Assembly: GCA_036785705.1 (NCBI GenBank)
Contig: JAWUZG010000015.1
Span: 372,001 to 436,000 of the forward strand
Origin: Acanthornis magna
Lineage: Eukaryota; Chordata; Aves; Passeriformes; Acanthizidae
Direction of reading: 5' to 3'
Length of the DNA: 64,000 bases
Made by a program: the position numbers and the translations under genes. The notes under the pieces are model-generated. The model was not told where the DNA came from. It made no database searches and was given only the letters and a program-made list of their open reading frames with translations. Shown one piece after another: positions 20,465-30,605 of this stretch (its first letter is position 1; every line of letters starts with the position of its first letter).

Positions 20465-21810
20465 GTGAGAACAGACTCTTCCTTGGTGGCAGGAACACAG
20501 CCCTTGGCAAAACACACGTCCGTCAGAAAGCAGAGGAGCAGCTGTGAGCTGAGCTGTTCTGCCCAGGCCAGGAGAGCCCTGAGCGCTGCTCCCAGAACTG
20601 GCATCTCCTCGGCTCCCGAGCAGACTGAGAGCTCTGTGCCGCAGCTGCTGTGGCTGTGCCTGCTGCAAAGCGAGAGGAGGTGGCAGCAGCTGCCTCTCTG
20701 CCAGCAGCCAGCCCTGCAGCCACAAGGCTGTGGTGTCAGGAAAGAAGAGTTGGAGGAGTTTCAAGGCCTCAGCAGTGCTTGAAGGCTCATTCTCCCACTG
20801 GGCTTTGTTGCCCACATTGTGCTCTGCTCCTGTGTGGAATGCTGTGTAGTTTGGCAGAGGGAGAGTTTGCTCCCTGTTTGTGGGCTGGCTGTCCAGGAGC
20901 TTGCTGTTCAAATCAGCTCCTGGCCCAAAGCTGGCCATGGGGAGCTGCTCCTGCCGTGCCCAGGCAAGGGGAGGCACCATGTGGGGGGTTGGATTTGGCC
21001 TGGAAAGGAATGGAGCAGGTGAGCAGAGCGATGGACTAAACTGAGCAGAGTTTTGAACCAAGAGCTGAACAGCAGCTGCCCTGCTGGTGCTTCGAGGATG
21101 CTTTCCGAGACAGAGATTTCTGAGAGACATCTTTTGCAGTATTTGAAATAAGGGAATCATCTCCTCTTTGAATACCCAGCAGGCTGATGGAGCAGAAGTG
21201 GAGCACATGTACTATCCCTCAGAGACCAGCCTGGGACTTAAGCCACCGGTTGCAGCACCAGAAAAGGAGAAGACAGTAAAGGCTGAATCAACCACTGAGC
21301 CCCGGAGAGCTGGCGAGCAGGTAAAGTGGGCTTTTGCTGCCTCTGCAAAGCCTCAGGCTCCTCTGCAACACGACACGTTTGCCCAGGCAGTGCTTTGGAG
21401 TCCTCTGCTTGTTTCCTTCCCTCTCTGTGTCCCTGCTGTGGGCACACCCTTTGGTTTGTTCTCTCTCTTGTGGCAGCCCATGGCTTTCACCAAGGCACCT
21501 TCACTTTGCTGCCTCCCTCCCTGGCCCCGTGTCTCCAGACACACACTGGCCTCTCTTGCACAGCCCCCAGCAGGAGCTTTTTGCCCCCAGTGTTGTCTGG
21601 TGCAATTCAGGGTCTCTGCAGAGAGATGTCCCTGCCTGCATGTCCAGAGGTCCTTTTGCTCCGTGTTTGCTGACAGGTTTCTCTGACCTTTTCTCTCATC
21701 TAATGTGCAGGTACAACATGAAGGGAGGAGAATCAGAAGTTTTAGGGGAGTCTTCCATCAGGACTACTTTACGTTGCCTGTCTCCCATTCAACTTCTGGA
21801 AGTGAAGAGT
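20449..21810 (+). repeat. 1,359-bp exon module, second copy (unit 1)
   Basis: Second copy with scattered substitutions and a one-base insertion (GGTTTGTTC for GGTTTTTC near 21455). It ends in a third, more diverged exon b (b'), so at least three ancestral copies of exon b existed. Counterparts: 40825-42186 and 61157-62518. The unit 3 copy matches the first module at several sites where units 1 and 2 do not (see findings). Confidence 0.9.
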
Positions 21811-21848
21811 CCTCGAGTTGCTCAGGGAAGCAGCAGCCCTCCTGCTGA
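21711..21848 (+). other. Diverged exon b' running into a stop
   Basis: Same acceptor and start as exon b (VQHEGRRIRSFRGVFHQDYF), same ACTTCTGGA near the old end, but the donor GTGAGA is lost and the frame runs on through a Ser-rich tail to TGA at 21846-21848. It may be a natural C terminus formed by donor loss, or a decayed exon. Counterparts: 42087-42224 and 62419-62556. Confidence 0.4.
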
Positions 21849-22182
21849 GGCATAGCCTGCAGAGAGAGGGGTCAGTTGCCACAGTGTGTGCTTTGTAAAT
21901 CTCTGTTGGCTTCCTAAGTCCTGTCAGAAGTTTCCCTCTTAGACCTGTGATGGCTGAGGGTTGTACTTGGGAAGGCTTTGCCAGCCATGAACTGGACTTG
22001 TGTCTCAGCTGAGCTCTGTTTGGGGTCATTGTGGGAGCCTGTTCCTTTCCCCTTCGCCAAGGGCAGAGTGTTGGTGAGGGCTGGACTTGGAGGCTGTGTC
22101 TGCCCCGACAGCCGCTACCGTGGGGCTGCAGATGCTCCTGCCAGCGTGGGCTTGTCTGAGCCAGCCCTTGTGTCTCTTTCAG

Positions 22183-22389
22183 GTGTCCCTGCTGCTGTCA
22201 CAGCTTGCTCGAGATGGACAGGACGACCTGAAGAGCTGTGCAGGAGCCACCCTCATTGAGTCACAAGGTGCAGACAGGACCTGCTTACTTCCTAAACTTC
22301 TCAGAGAGGAGCCACGTTGCAGCTGGATGCAGTCAGCCTCAGCCTTCGTCAATAGCTCATGTTTCAGAAGTTGTATAGGTGTAATTTAA
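22183..22389 (+). other. Last exon-like block before the poly(A) signal
   Basis: Follows TGTCTCTTTCAG and opens VSLLLSQLARDGQDDLKSCA, then runs to a stop at 22387-22389. The SQLARDGQ stretch is paralogous to that of the fragment at 2345, which carries a longer, different continuation. Counterparts: 42559-42765 and 62891-63097. Confidence 0.4.
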
Positions 22390-22436
22390 CTTTTATAGAA
22401 CTGTGTTCTGTAGGATGAAGGATATATTTATAGAAA

Positions 22437-22442
22437 AATAAA
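22437..22442 (+). terminator. Poly(A) signal AATAAA, unit 1
   Basis: AATAAA 48 bp past the stop of the last exon-like block, in an abruptly AT-rich stretch. It is the most credible transcript end for the + strand gene remnant. Confidence 0.45.
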
Positions 22443-22797
22443 TAGTTTTTTAGGATCATTATTAAACTCAAAGATCTTTATCAGCATTATTTACTACCCA
22501 GTACAGAGAACTGTAACTTCTAGTATAGTGCATTATATTTGTAGCAACATTGAAGCACTTCTATTCAAGCCAGCAAAATCCATTCTTAAATCAAGATTGA
22601 TGCTACTCCCCCAAACCAACGACCATGGACAACTATTGCTCTCACCCTCAAGGAGTGACCTTGAGGGGCATCCTCATGGCAGGGAGCAATCTGCAGAAGG
22701 GAGACATGTGACATGAGCCATTTTGGTGAGGGCAGGAGAACCATGCCAGGTGTGGAGCTTTTTCATTTGTCCTTAGGAAACTGCAACCTGTTTTTTC

Positions 22798-23755
22798 TCA
22801 GAGTCACCGAATCTCAGGCTGGGTGAGGTTGGAGGCACCTCTGGCGGTCACCTTGCCCAGCCCCCTGCTCCATCAGGGCCACCCAGAGCTGGCTGCCCAG
22901 CATGTGTTCAGGTGGCTTTTGAGTCTCTCCAGGGATGGAGACTGTACCACCTCCCTGGGCACCTGCACCAGTGCTCGGCCACCCTCAGAGTGCACAAGTG
23001 TCTCCTGAGCTCGGAGGGCCCCTCCCGTGTGCCAGTTTGTGCCCGTGGCCCCCGGGGCTGTCCCTGGGCACCGCTGAGCAGAGCCTGGCCCCGTCCCCTC
23101 TGCACCCTGCCCCCGGCTCTTTATCCACAGGGATGAGATGCCCTGAGCCTGCTGTGCTCCAGGCTGGGCAGTGCCAGCTCTCTCAGCCTCTCCTCACAGC
23201 AGAGATGCTCCAGTCCCTCCATCGCCTTCATGGCCCTGTGCCGGACTCTCTGCAGTCTGTCCCTGTCTCCTGCAGTGGGCAGCCCAGCTCTGGGCCCAGC
23301 ACTCCAGGGCTGGCCTCACTGGTGTGCAGCAGATGGCAAGAAGGGTCCCTTCCCTCTGCCGCCTGGGACACAGCTCCCGGTGCAGCCCAGGACACTGTTC
23401 TCCATTGCTGCAGGAGCACACTGCTGGCTCCTGGGCATCCTGGTCTCCAGCAGGACCTTGCCAGACTTTAGTTTTACATCTGGATGGCCCCGGTAGAAAC
23501 TGCTGCCCGTGGCTGTTCCTCCCCAAGGACAGGACTCAGCACTTGTCGTTGAACTGTCACCCTCATTGAACTGCTGTCCCTCTGGAAGGCAGCACTTCTC
23601 TCTGCCATATCAGCCACTCCTCCCGGTTTTGGGAGAGGGCACACTCTGCCCCATCACCCAGTTTACTAACAAAGGTGTCAGAAAGGACTGCACTCAGCAT
23701 TGTCCTCTGGGGTACACCGCTAGACTTTGTGCTACTCATCACCACGCATCCAAGA
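22798..23755 (-). mobile_element. CR1 LINE 3' region, antisense, unit 1
   Basis: Nearly 1 kb of CR1 in reverse: GAGTCACCGAATCTCAGG (3' end), CAGGGCCACCCAGAGCTGG, TCTCCAGGGATGGAGACTG, GAGATGCTCCAGTCCCTCC, CTCCCCAAGGACAGGACTC and CTGGGGTACACCGCTAGAC appear in the expected antisense order. Longest CR1 of the unit, no intact frame. The long + frame at 23171-23569 is an accident of this element. Confidence 0.9.
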
Positions 23756-24193
23756 AGGTAGATTTTGTGCAGGGCGACTTTGCTTCTACGTACATATTCA
23801 GAAAGATTTGGCAGGATTTACAACAGGGATTTCTGTTCCATATTTTATGTGGGAAAAAGTGTCGTGATCCATGCTCCCTCTCACTAGCAGCGGGTAAAGG
23901 AAGAGTGGTCCTGTTGTTGGTGACAGTGGATGTCACCTGCATAGGAACCGTGCCAGGCTGATGCGACATACTGGGGCAAGGAGCACTGTGAGGGAGGTAA
24001 AAGCTGGTGTGTATAGCTCATTTGAAAACTGTTCTTCAAACCATGAGAGCCCCTATTTTGTGGAGATCAGGAACAGCTCCTGGGCAAGGGCTGAAACTGG
24101 GATTCTGGGAGTTCCTTTCCCTCCCGAGTCAATTTTTCCATTAATGCTGACAGATTGAAGTTGAAACTTGCCCACTTGATAATTCACTCATCT
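23756..24193. other. Unassigned spacer between CR1 and LTR
   Basis: Nothing identifiable. No splice-bounded exon or known repeat recognised. It might be decayed internal sequence of a retroelement. Counterpart: 44132-44569. Confidence 0.3.
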
Positions 24194-24660
24194 TGTAATA
24201 AACGGCAGGACACCACTTATTCTGAATTAGGTTTTATTAACCTAAGCCAAAAACAACAACTCAGGAACATAGAAACACGATAATCCCGATCCCTGCACAG
24301 CAAACCAGAGGAAGCTGTGTGTGCACAACACAGGGTGCTCTGTCAGCAGCTCGAGGACATCAGGAGGACGTGGCACAAAGCACCACACAGTTCTTAAAGG
24401 CTAGGACTGGACAGGACTGGTGCGTTTTTCAATCCTCGACGAGATTGGCTCATCTAGGGGTTCTGTGGTTGGCTCGTTTCGAGGAGCATTCCTGTCCAAT
24501 CATTTCGCCATTTCTCCATTTCATTGGTCAGTTGAGTCCACCAGTCTGTTCTCAAGTAGATGTCATCATGCTTTCGGCCAGCTTCTGGAACATTCTTACT
24601 GTAATCCCCTATAGTCAGTACCGCTATCTAGTGTTCTTTTAAACACATTGCACCCGGACA
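24194..24660 (-). mobile_element. Solo-LTR-like element, antisense, unit 1
   Basis: Read on the minus strand, the element begins TGTCC (at 24660), contains CCAAT motifs (for example near 24530 and 24470), TTTAAG near 24392, AATAAA at 24232-24237 and ends TTACA (at 24194), the usual TG...CA frame and order of an avian endogenous-retrovirus LTR. There is no polypurine tract or internal coding next to it and no clear target-site duplication, so it is a solo, decayed LTR and its limits are approximate. Confidence 0.6.
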
Positions 24661-25194
24661 TCATGCACACTGAACTAAATAACTTAAAATAACAATTAAC
24701 CAATTAATAAAACCCAGCCCCGATACAACTTAACAAAATGTCAATCAATATAATACAAAACTGACCTACAAAAGCAATCTCGTCCATAACAATCTTCCAA
24801 TGACCTTTAATAGGAGGGAGGAATTCTTGATCCTGAAAACACTCAAGAACTGGCTAAGGATCAGAAGGTCAGGGGTTGAGGGCATAATTTAAAAAGAGAT
24901 CACTTAGCAAGGTGAAAAGCAGAATCACAACCCTGGATGACAGGAGATCAGCTGAAGAGGGAACTCCTGACCAACCTCATCTCAGAAAAGAGGAATGTGG
25001 AAGAAAAAATTGTGGAAGAAGAATCAAGTTATCCAGCAGGAATGTACAGACATCCCTGTGGAAGCAGTAGGGAAGGGGGAGAAGAATTAGGGAGCTCTTG
25101 AGCCAGGCATACACCAGGTCTAAGGAGCAGAGGAAGCTACGGGAGCTGTCTGCTGTCTTCAAACAAGCCTGGCCATTGAAGGTGGCTCCTGAGA
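24661..25194. other. AT-rich spacer, unassigned
   Basis: AT-rich next to the LTR, then purine-rich. Part of 25000-25194 may be upstream CR1 sequence, as it leads straight into the CR1 fragment, but I could not confirm it. Counterpart: 45037-45570. Confidence 0.3.
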
Positions 25195-25430
25195 GCCGGA
25201 AAGAGCATTCCACCAGTCTTAAAGATGGGCACAAAGGAGGCTCTGAAGAACTACAGGCTAATCAGCTCCTTTGGAAGCCCTGGGAAGGTGATGGAGCAAA
25301 TGCTCCTGGACACCCTTTCGAGCAACTGAGAAGGAAAGGCACTGGGAACAGCCAGCATAGATTTACCACAGGGAAATCATGCCTGGCCAATCTGATTGAC
25401 CCTGTGAATAACAGGAGACCAGGGATGCTG
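25195..25430 (+). mobile_element. CR1 LINE reverse-transcriptase fragment, unit 1
   Basis: Two frames together show the CR1 reverse-transcriptase signature: NYRLISSFGSPGKVMEQ, then after a frameshift SQHRFTTGKSCLANLID. Truncated on both sides and frameshifted, so inactive. Confidence 0.8.
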
Positions 25431-25449
25431 TTGCCTGACCTTGCAGAAC

Positions 25450-25870
25450 ATTCATCCACACATTGCCCGGGTTGTGTAGAGAAAATCAATCCATCACATA
25501 CAAACTTTACTAGAATTTTTACATACTTATACAGTCAAAACCCATAGAAATTCATCAGTTCAATGTTCATTGGTCCCAAGTTATACAGTTCTTAGTATTT
25601 GGTTTCCTATTGGTTCTCCATCTCTTCACCTTCCCTGTTAATTAGGTTCTCATTCTTGGTTCTCTCCTCTGTCTTTTCCCAGACCAGGTGTCTCTGACCA
25701 TGCCAGAGATGATGTTTGGAGCTGATGTCCATTAATGGTCGTTTTTTGTCATTAATGATCCTTACCTTTGGTGTGTCTTCTGTGCTCCTCCCAGTCTGCT
25801 GAGATGTTAAGCTCATGAGACCTCACCTGCTGAAACGTTCCCCTGAAATTTCAATTCCCTTCTCCCAGGG
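25450..25870 (-). mobile_element. Possible second LTR across the unit 1/2 boundary
   Basis: On the minus strand this AT-rich stretch shows two CCAAT motifs (near 25605 and 25573) followed by TATAAG near 25532, the spacing of a retroviral-type promoter. No poly(A) signal or defined ends, so the call is weak. The arbitrary unit boundary at 25705 falls inside it; the right part is 1-166 of unit 1 and the next copy is 45826-46246. Confidence 0.28.
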
Positions 25871-25934
25871 CAAAGGCGAACAGCACCCCTGACTAAAGTT
25901 AGAGAAAAAATTTTAAACTTGGTATATTTTCCAA

Positions 25935-26574
25935 CACACTGAAGCTCCACCAGCCCCCACAGCCCCCACAAAGCCCTCCAGACCCACCCAAGACCCCTCG
26001 AGACTCCTCCTCATCTCCAAACACATAGAGCCAGCCATCCCCCAGCCCCCAAAGGCCCCCAACCTCCCCCTTCCCCAAATTTCCCCAGCACCCCCAAACC
26101 CTCTAGCTGCACCAGACCTGTAGGCCCCCAAAAATTCCCCAAATGCCCCCAGGACGCCCTGAGCCCCCTCTCCACCTCCAAACACGAAGAGCCAGTCATT
26201 CACCAGTGCGGCCGCACAGCTCCTGACAGCCTCCCCCAGAGGGGCTGAAGCCCCACAGGCCCTTGGTCAGGACCCCCCCACCAGCTCCCACCCAAAGACC
26301 ACCAGGGTGTCCCACCAGGCCAAAGCCATGTGTGAGTGTCAGTGGCCTTGGCGGGAGGGGTGGAATAGGCGTTTGTTTGGGGACAGGGAATGTGATATGG
26401 GGTTTTGGGAGGGCTTTGGGGAAGTTACGGGGAGCTGGGGGTTGATAAAGGGGTTGAGGTAGGGGGTCTCTTGGGAGTTCCTAGGGACTGACAGGATGGT
26501 TTGGGGTGGCTCTGGAGATGTTCTGGGAGTCTGAGGGAGGTGACATGGGAGTTTGGGGGGACTCTAATTAGGTT
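25935..26574. other. C-rich to G-rich switch, unit 2
   Basis: Copy of 231-870. The palindrome lies at 26206-26217. It carries GAGGTAG near 26456 in place of the unit 1 GAAGTG, which breaks a short + frame open in unit 1, consistent with no coding function. Confidence 0.8.
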
Positions 26575-27003
26575 TAAGTCTGCTCTGGGTGAAATAGTTA
26601 ATATTCAGAACCCTGTAACATTCAGCAGTTTAGCGTGACCTCAGCTGAGCAGCAGTCCATCCACGTAAATTAGTAAAGACTTTCTAAAATAAATTGATTC
26701 AGCTAATTGTAATGAGCATGGATCACGTGTTCTACATGGGGCACATACTAAGAGGGGACATGGATAGGCAGATCAGCAAGTCCCAAGTACCTTCCAAGTA
26801 CCTCAGCCAACGGGGAAAGGAGGAGTGTGTGATGCGGCCAGAAAGTGAGGAGAAAAGAAGGCTTCTTGCTCCAACGAATTGGGAGAGACGCCGTTGGACA
26901 CACACCTGGTGGACTCTCTCCCTGTGTTCGAATCGAGGCACTTTGACAGGACTCCTCGGTCTCCTTTGTGGACACGAACCTCTAGCGACATGAATTTGAC
27001 ACA

Positions 27004-27292
27004 CTGGAGGGTGAGGCGGGTGGGGCGCAGGAGCCCCTCCACGTGCGCAGGGGGGAGTATAAAGCAGTATAAACCACTCCGAACTGGGGCAAGTGTGGAA
27101 AATTCAGAGTCACAAAGAGCCACCGGGAGAACGGCAGGGCTGAGCCCAGAGCGATCGCTGAGGGCAGGGCGCGGGAGAAGCTCCCGCCTCAGCTGAAGCC
27201 CCTCCTCGTTGATTGACAAGTGAGGGGCGGCTCGCGCCCGAAGGGCGGGCGGGGAAAGGTCCCCTCAGGGATTGGCTGGGCGGGTACCCAAA
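27004..27292 (+). promoter_or_regulatory. Promoter-like CpG/TATA block, unit 2
   Basis: Matches the unit 1 block in every motif listed there; TATAAA at 27058-27063 and 27068-27073. Confidence 0.5.
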
Positions 27293-27493
27293 ATGACCAA
27301 AGAAGGGCCGAAACCTCCTCGAAATTTCAATAAAACTGACGAACATTGGCTAAATTTGAATAAGTATGAAAGATTTAAGGCTAGATTGAAGTTACATTTA
27401 AACAATGGAGGGTTGAAAAGGGGGATTGTGCACAGAAATGTGTCAAAACCAAGAAAAAGTCCCAGAACCCCTTCCAAAATCCCCTGGAATTAA
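27293..27493 (+). CDS. Hypothetical 66-residue basic ORF, unit 2
   Basis: Identical predicted peptide to the unit 1 copy at 1589-1789; same position relative to the promoter-like block. Function unknown, coding status doubtful. Confidence 0.22.
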   Translation: MTKEGPKPPRNFNKTDEHWLNLNKYERFKARLKLHLNNGGLKRGIVHRNVSKPRKSPRTPSKIPWN

Positions 27494-28051
27494 GTAGAAC
27501 TGACTAGAAACATTATAAATACGAATAAATAAAAAGAAGTTAAAGCCATATTTAGCATATTTTAAATGGGGAGGTGTAAAATGTAACTTTGGGTGCTAAA
27601 ATGCCTCCAGAGAGCACTAAAACCCCAAGCACCAAATTCCCCTCGTGCCTGGACTGGCTGCCCAGCAGCTCAAGTAGAAGAGTCCTCGACTTGCTCAGAG
27701 AAGCAGCAACCCTCCTGCTGAGGCACAGCCTGTGGAGAAAGGGGACAGTGGCCCCAGTGTGTGCTTTGGATATCAGAGTTGGGTTCATAAATCCTGTCAG
27801 AAGCATCTCTACTAGACCTGTGATGGCTGAGGGTTGTACGTGGGAAGGCTTTGCCAGCCATGAACTGGACTTGTGTCTCATCTGAGCTCTGTTTGGGGTC
27901 ATTGTGGGAGCCTGTTCCTTTCCCCTTCCCCAAGGGCAGAGTGTTGGTGAGGGCTGGACTTGGAGGCTGTGTCTGCCCCGACAGCTGCTACCGTGGGGCT
28001 GCAGATGCTCCTGCCAGCACGGGCTTGTCTGAGCTGGTCCTTGTGCCTCAG

Positions 28052-28891
28052 TCACAGCTTGCTCGAGATGGGCAGCACTGGCAGAACTACACTGAGAGCT
28101 GTGCAAGGAGCAGGCAGGAGCTGCCAGACGTTCACCAGGAGCTGTCCTGCTCCTTTGCGGCTGTGCTCAAGGAGCCCAAAGCTGCTGTTCTGGAAGAAGA
28201 GACTCGAAGCTGCATGACTCTCTGAACCTTAACTTGGCAGTGACATCCCTGGACCATCAGTCTCTGCAGAGACAAGCCCTGGAGAAGTCAGGTGCAGCTC
28301 TTCTCTTGCCCCGCGGAGGATTTGTGCCCTGCTCAGAAGCCAGTTCTAATCCAATGGGGCACAAAAATCTTCCCGAGGACACAGAGGAATGCTCTTGAAG
28401 ATGAGAGTGAAAAATAGCTGCCTAAACTTTCCCAAGCAGGCCCATTTGGTTCTTGAAGGTCTGTTCCTAGCAAGGAATGTTTGATGTAAGAGCAAGACTT
28501 TTCTTCTGCCTAGAAGACCTATTGACATATTGCCAAGTAGAGAGCAGAGAAAAAAAATGCACTCATGGCTGTCTCAAGATCCTTAATTTATTTTATGAGT
28601 CTTAAACACTGCAACTCTTAGCATTTCTCTGTAGGAATTTGAAAGGACGCTGAAACACCATTTTGCCTCTTTGTGTGGCTGTTCTAAATGTAACGCTTTA
28701 CTTTCCATGAATGTTTGTTAGCACCAAGAACCTTTTGAGGCTTTTTCTTACATCTCCCCTTTGACAGGGAAGGCAGAAGAATTCCTGTGACTCAGGAACT
28801 AAGCTCATCCCTAAAGAGCATGCAGGTCTTGGGAATGCTGAGCCGTAAAATTGATGCTGTCTGGAGCAGCAACTTTGAACTCATGTTATGA
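28052..28891 (+). pseudogene. Broken 3' gene fragment, unit 2
   Basis: Copy of 2345-3184, pieces at 28052-28291 and 28768-28891. The same one-base shift (near 28207) and the same second break (near 28788) are present, so the damage precedes amplification of the units. Confidence 0.55.
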
Positions 28892-30605
28892 GCCAGGTCC
28901 CTGCCCAGCTGCCCAGCAGCAGGGCTGTGGGGACACGGGGCTGGCGGTGCAGGTGCTGGGGCCAGCTGGGAGCTGGGATGGGGGGAGAGCCAGGGGAGGG
29001 CCTCTCCAAGAGCCCCTGAAATGTTGGGCTTTGCAAGCTGGCAGCAATCAACAGCTCTTGGATATTGGGTTTTGGACCCTAGAGGTGTCAACAGCTCGTG
29101 AGCGTTGGGGCTTCGACCTTGCAAAGGCCAAGTGCACTTTGATCCTGTGCTATTGACCCTGCAAAGGCCAACAACCCTTGAATATTGGGGTTTATCCCTG
29201 TGAAGGGCAACAAATTTTGGACCCTGGGGTTTAGACCCTGCCAAGGCCAACGGCTTTTGGACGTTGGGGTTTAGACCCTGCAAAGCCCAAGAGCCCATGG
29301 GAACTGGGGTTTAGACCGGGCAAAGGCCAACAGCCTCTGGACACTGGGGCTTAGACCCTGCATAGGCCAAAACCTTTGGACACTGGGGTTTTGATCCTGC
29401 AAAGGCCAACAGCCTTTAGACACTGAGATTTAGACCCTGCAAAGGCCAACAGCCTTTAGACACTGAGATTTAGACCCTGCAAAGGCCAACGGACTTTGTG
29501 CAGTGGGGTTTAGACCCTTGAAAGGCCAATGGCCTTGCAAAGCACAAGAGCCCATGGACACAGGGGTTTAGACCATGAAAAGGCCAAGGGCCTTAGGACA
29601 CTCGGCTTTAGTCCCTGCAAAGGCCAACAGCCTTTGGTCACTGGGGTTTAGACACTGGAAAGGCCAACAGCCTTTGGTCACTGGGGTTTAGACTCTGCAA
29701 AGGCCGAGATCATATGGATACAAGGGTATAGACGCTGCAAAGCCAACGGCTTTTGGACACTGGGGTTTCGACCCTGCAAAGGCCAACGGAATTTCGACAG
29801 CGGGGTTTTGACCCTGCAAAGCCCAAGAGCCCGTGGACGCTGAGGTTTATACCCGAAGAAGGCCAACAGCCTTTGGACAGCATGGTTTAGACCATGCAAA
29901 GGCCAACAGCATTTGGACACTGGGGTTTAGATCCTACAAAGGCCAATGGCGTTGAACACTGGGGTTTAGACCCTACAAAGGCCAACGGCCTTTAGACAGC
30001 GGGGTTTATACCCTGCAAAGGCCAACGGCCTATGGACACTGGGGTTTAGACCCTGCAACGGCCAACTGCCTTTGGACGCTGTGGTTTAGACCCTGCAACA
30101 GCGTACAGTCTTTGGACACTGTGATTTAGACCCTGCAAAGGCCAACGGCCTTTGGACACAGGTGTTTTGACCCTGCAACGGCGTACCACCTTTGGACACT
30201 GGGATTTAGACCCTGCATAGGCCAATTACCTTTGGACAGTGGGGTTTAGACCCTGCAAAGTACAATGGCCTTTGGAGAGATGAGTTTAGACTCTGCAAAG
30301 CCCAACGGCCTTTCTACAGCAGGGTTTACAGTGTGCAAAGGCCAACTGCCTCTGTACAGCATAGTTTAGACCCTTCAAAGGCCAACGGCCTTTGGATACA
30401 GGAGTTTAGACCCTGCAAAGGCCAAAGGCCTTTGGACACTGGGGTTTAGACCCTGCAAATGCCAACAGCCTTTGGTCACTGGGGTTTAGACCCTGCAAAG
30501 GCCAACAGGCTTTGGTCACTGGGGTTTACACCCTGCAATGTCGAGGGGCCTTTGGACGCTAAGGCTTAGACCTTGCAAAGGCCAACGGACTTTGGTCACT
30601 GGGAT

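Larger units (their letters stand above)
17184..22442 (+). pseudogene. Coiled-coil-type gene remnant, unit 1
   Basis: A series of exon-like blocks on the + strand with GT/AG borders, ending in a stop and a poly(A) signal. Blocks: 17184-17231, 17380-17627, 18093-18246, 18306-18460, 19821-19961, 20351-20464, 21180-21320, 21711-21848, 22183-22389. The predicted protein is Ser/Arg-rich at its start, then helical and charged, with heptad-like leucines (LQSELEVKRQTLEELQLQRD). I do not recognise the family; centrosomal, kinetochore or sperm-tail coiled-coil proteins have this composition, but that is a guess. TAA at 18133-18135 cuts the frame in the third block and the b' exon reads into a stop at 21846-21848, so a full-length product is unlikely. 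A short product from the first exons is conceivable. Confidence 0.55.
1..25704 (+). repeat. Macrosatellite unit 1 (25.7 kb, expanded)
   Basis: The sequence starting at base 1 starts again at 25705 and at 46081 in the same orientation, with the same order of landmarks, so this is one tandem unit. The phase is set only by where the window starts; a biological boundary is unknown. Unit 1 is 5,328 bp longer than unit 2: +5,331 bp from a duplication inside its satellite array and -3 bp from an indel near 2129. Unit-1 variants seen: GAAGTG at 756 where the other units have GAGGTAG, and CATTGG near 6639 where units 2 and 3 have CCTCGG. Confidence 0.97.

Noticed and set aside
19967..20782. 271-codon plus-strand frame
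   Set aside because: It contains exon b in frame but reads through both flanking introns with good splice sites; only the exon part looks protein-like.
20141..21208. 355-codon minus-strand frame (and the 269-codon relative at 19040-19849)
   Set aside because: Both are antisense to the splice-bounded exon modules, include intron and CR1-adjacent DNA and have a biased composition (Ser, Ala, Gln, Leu). The longer one has its shared part because of the 1,359-bp duplication.
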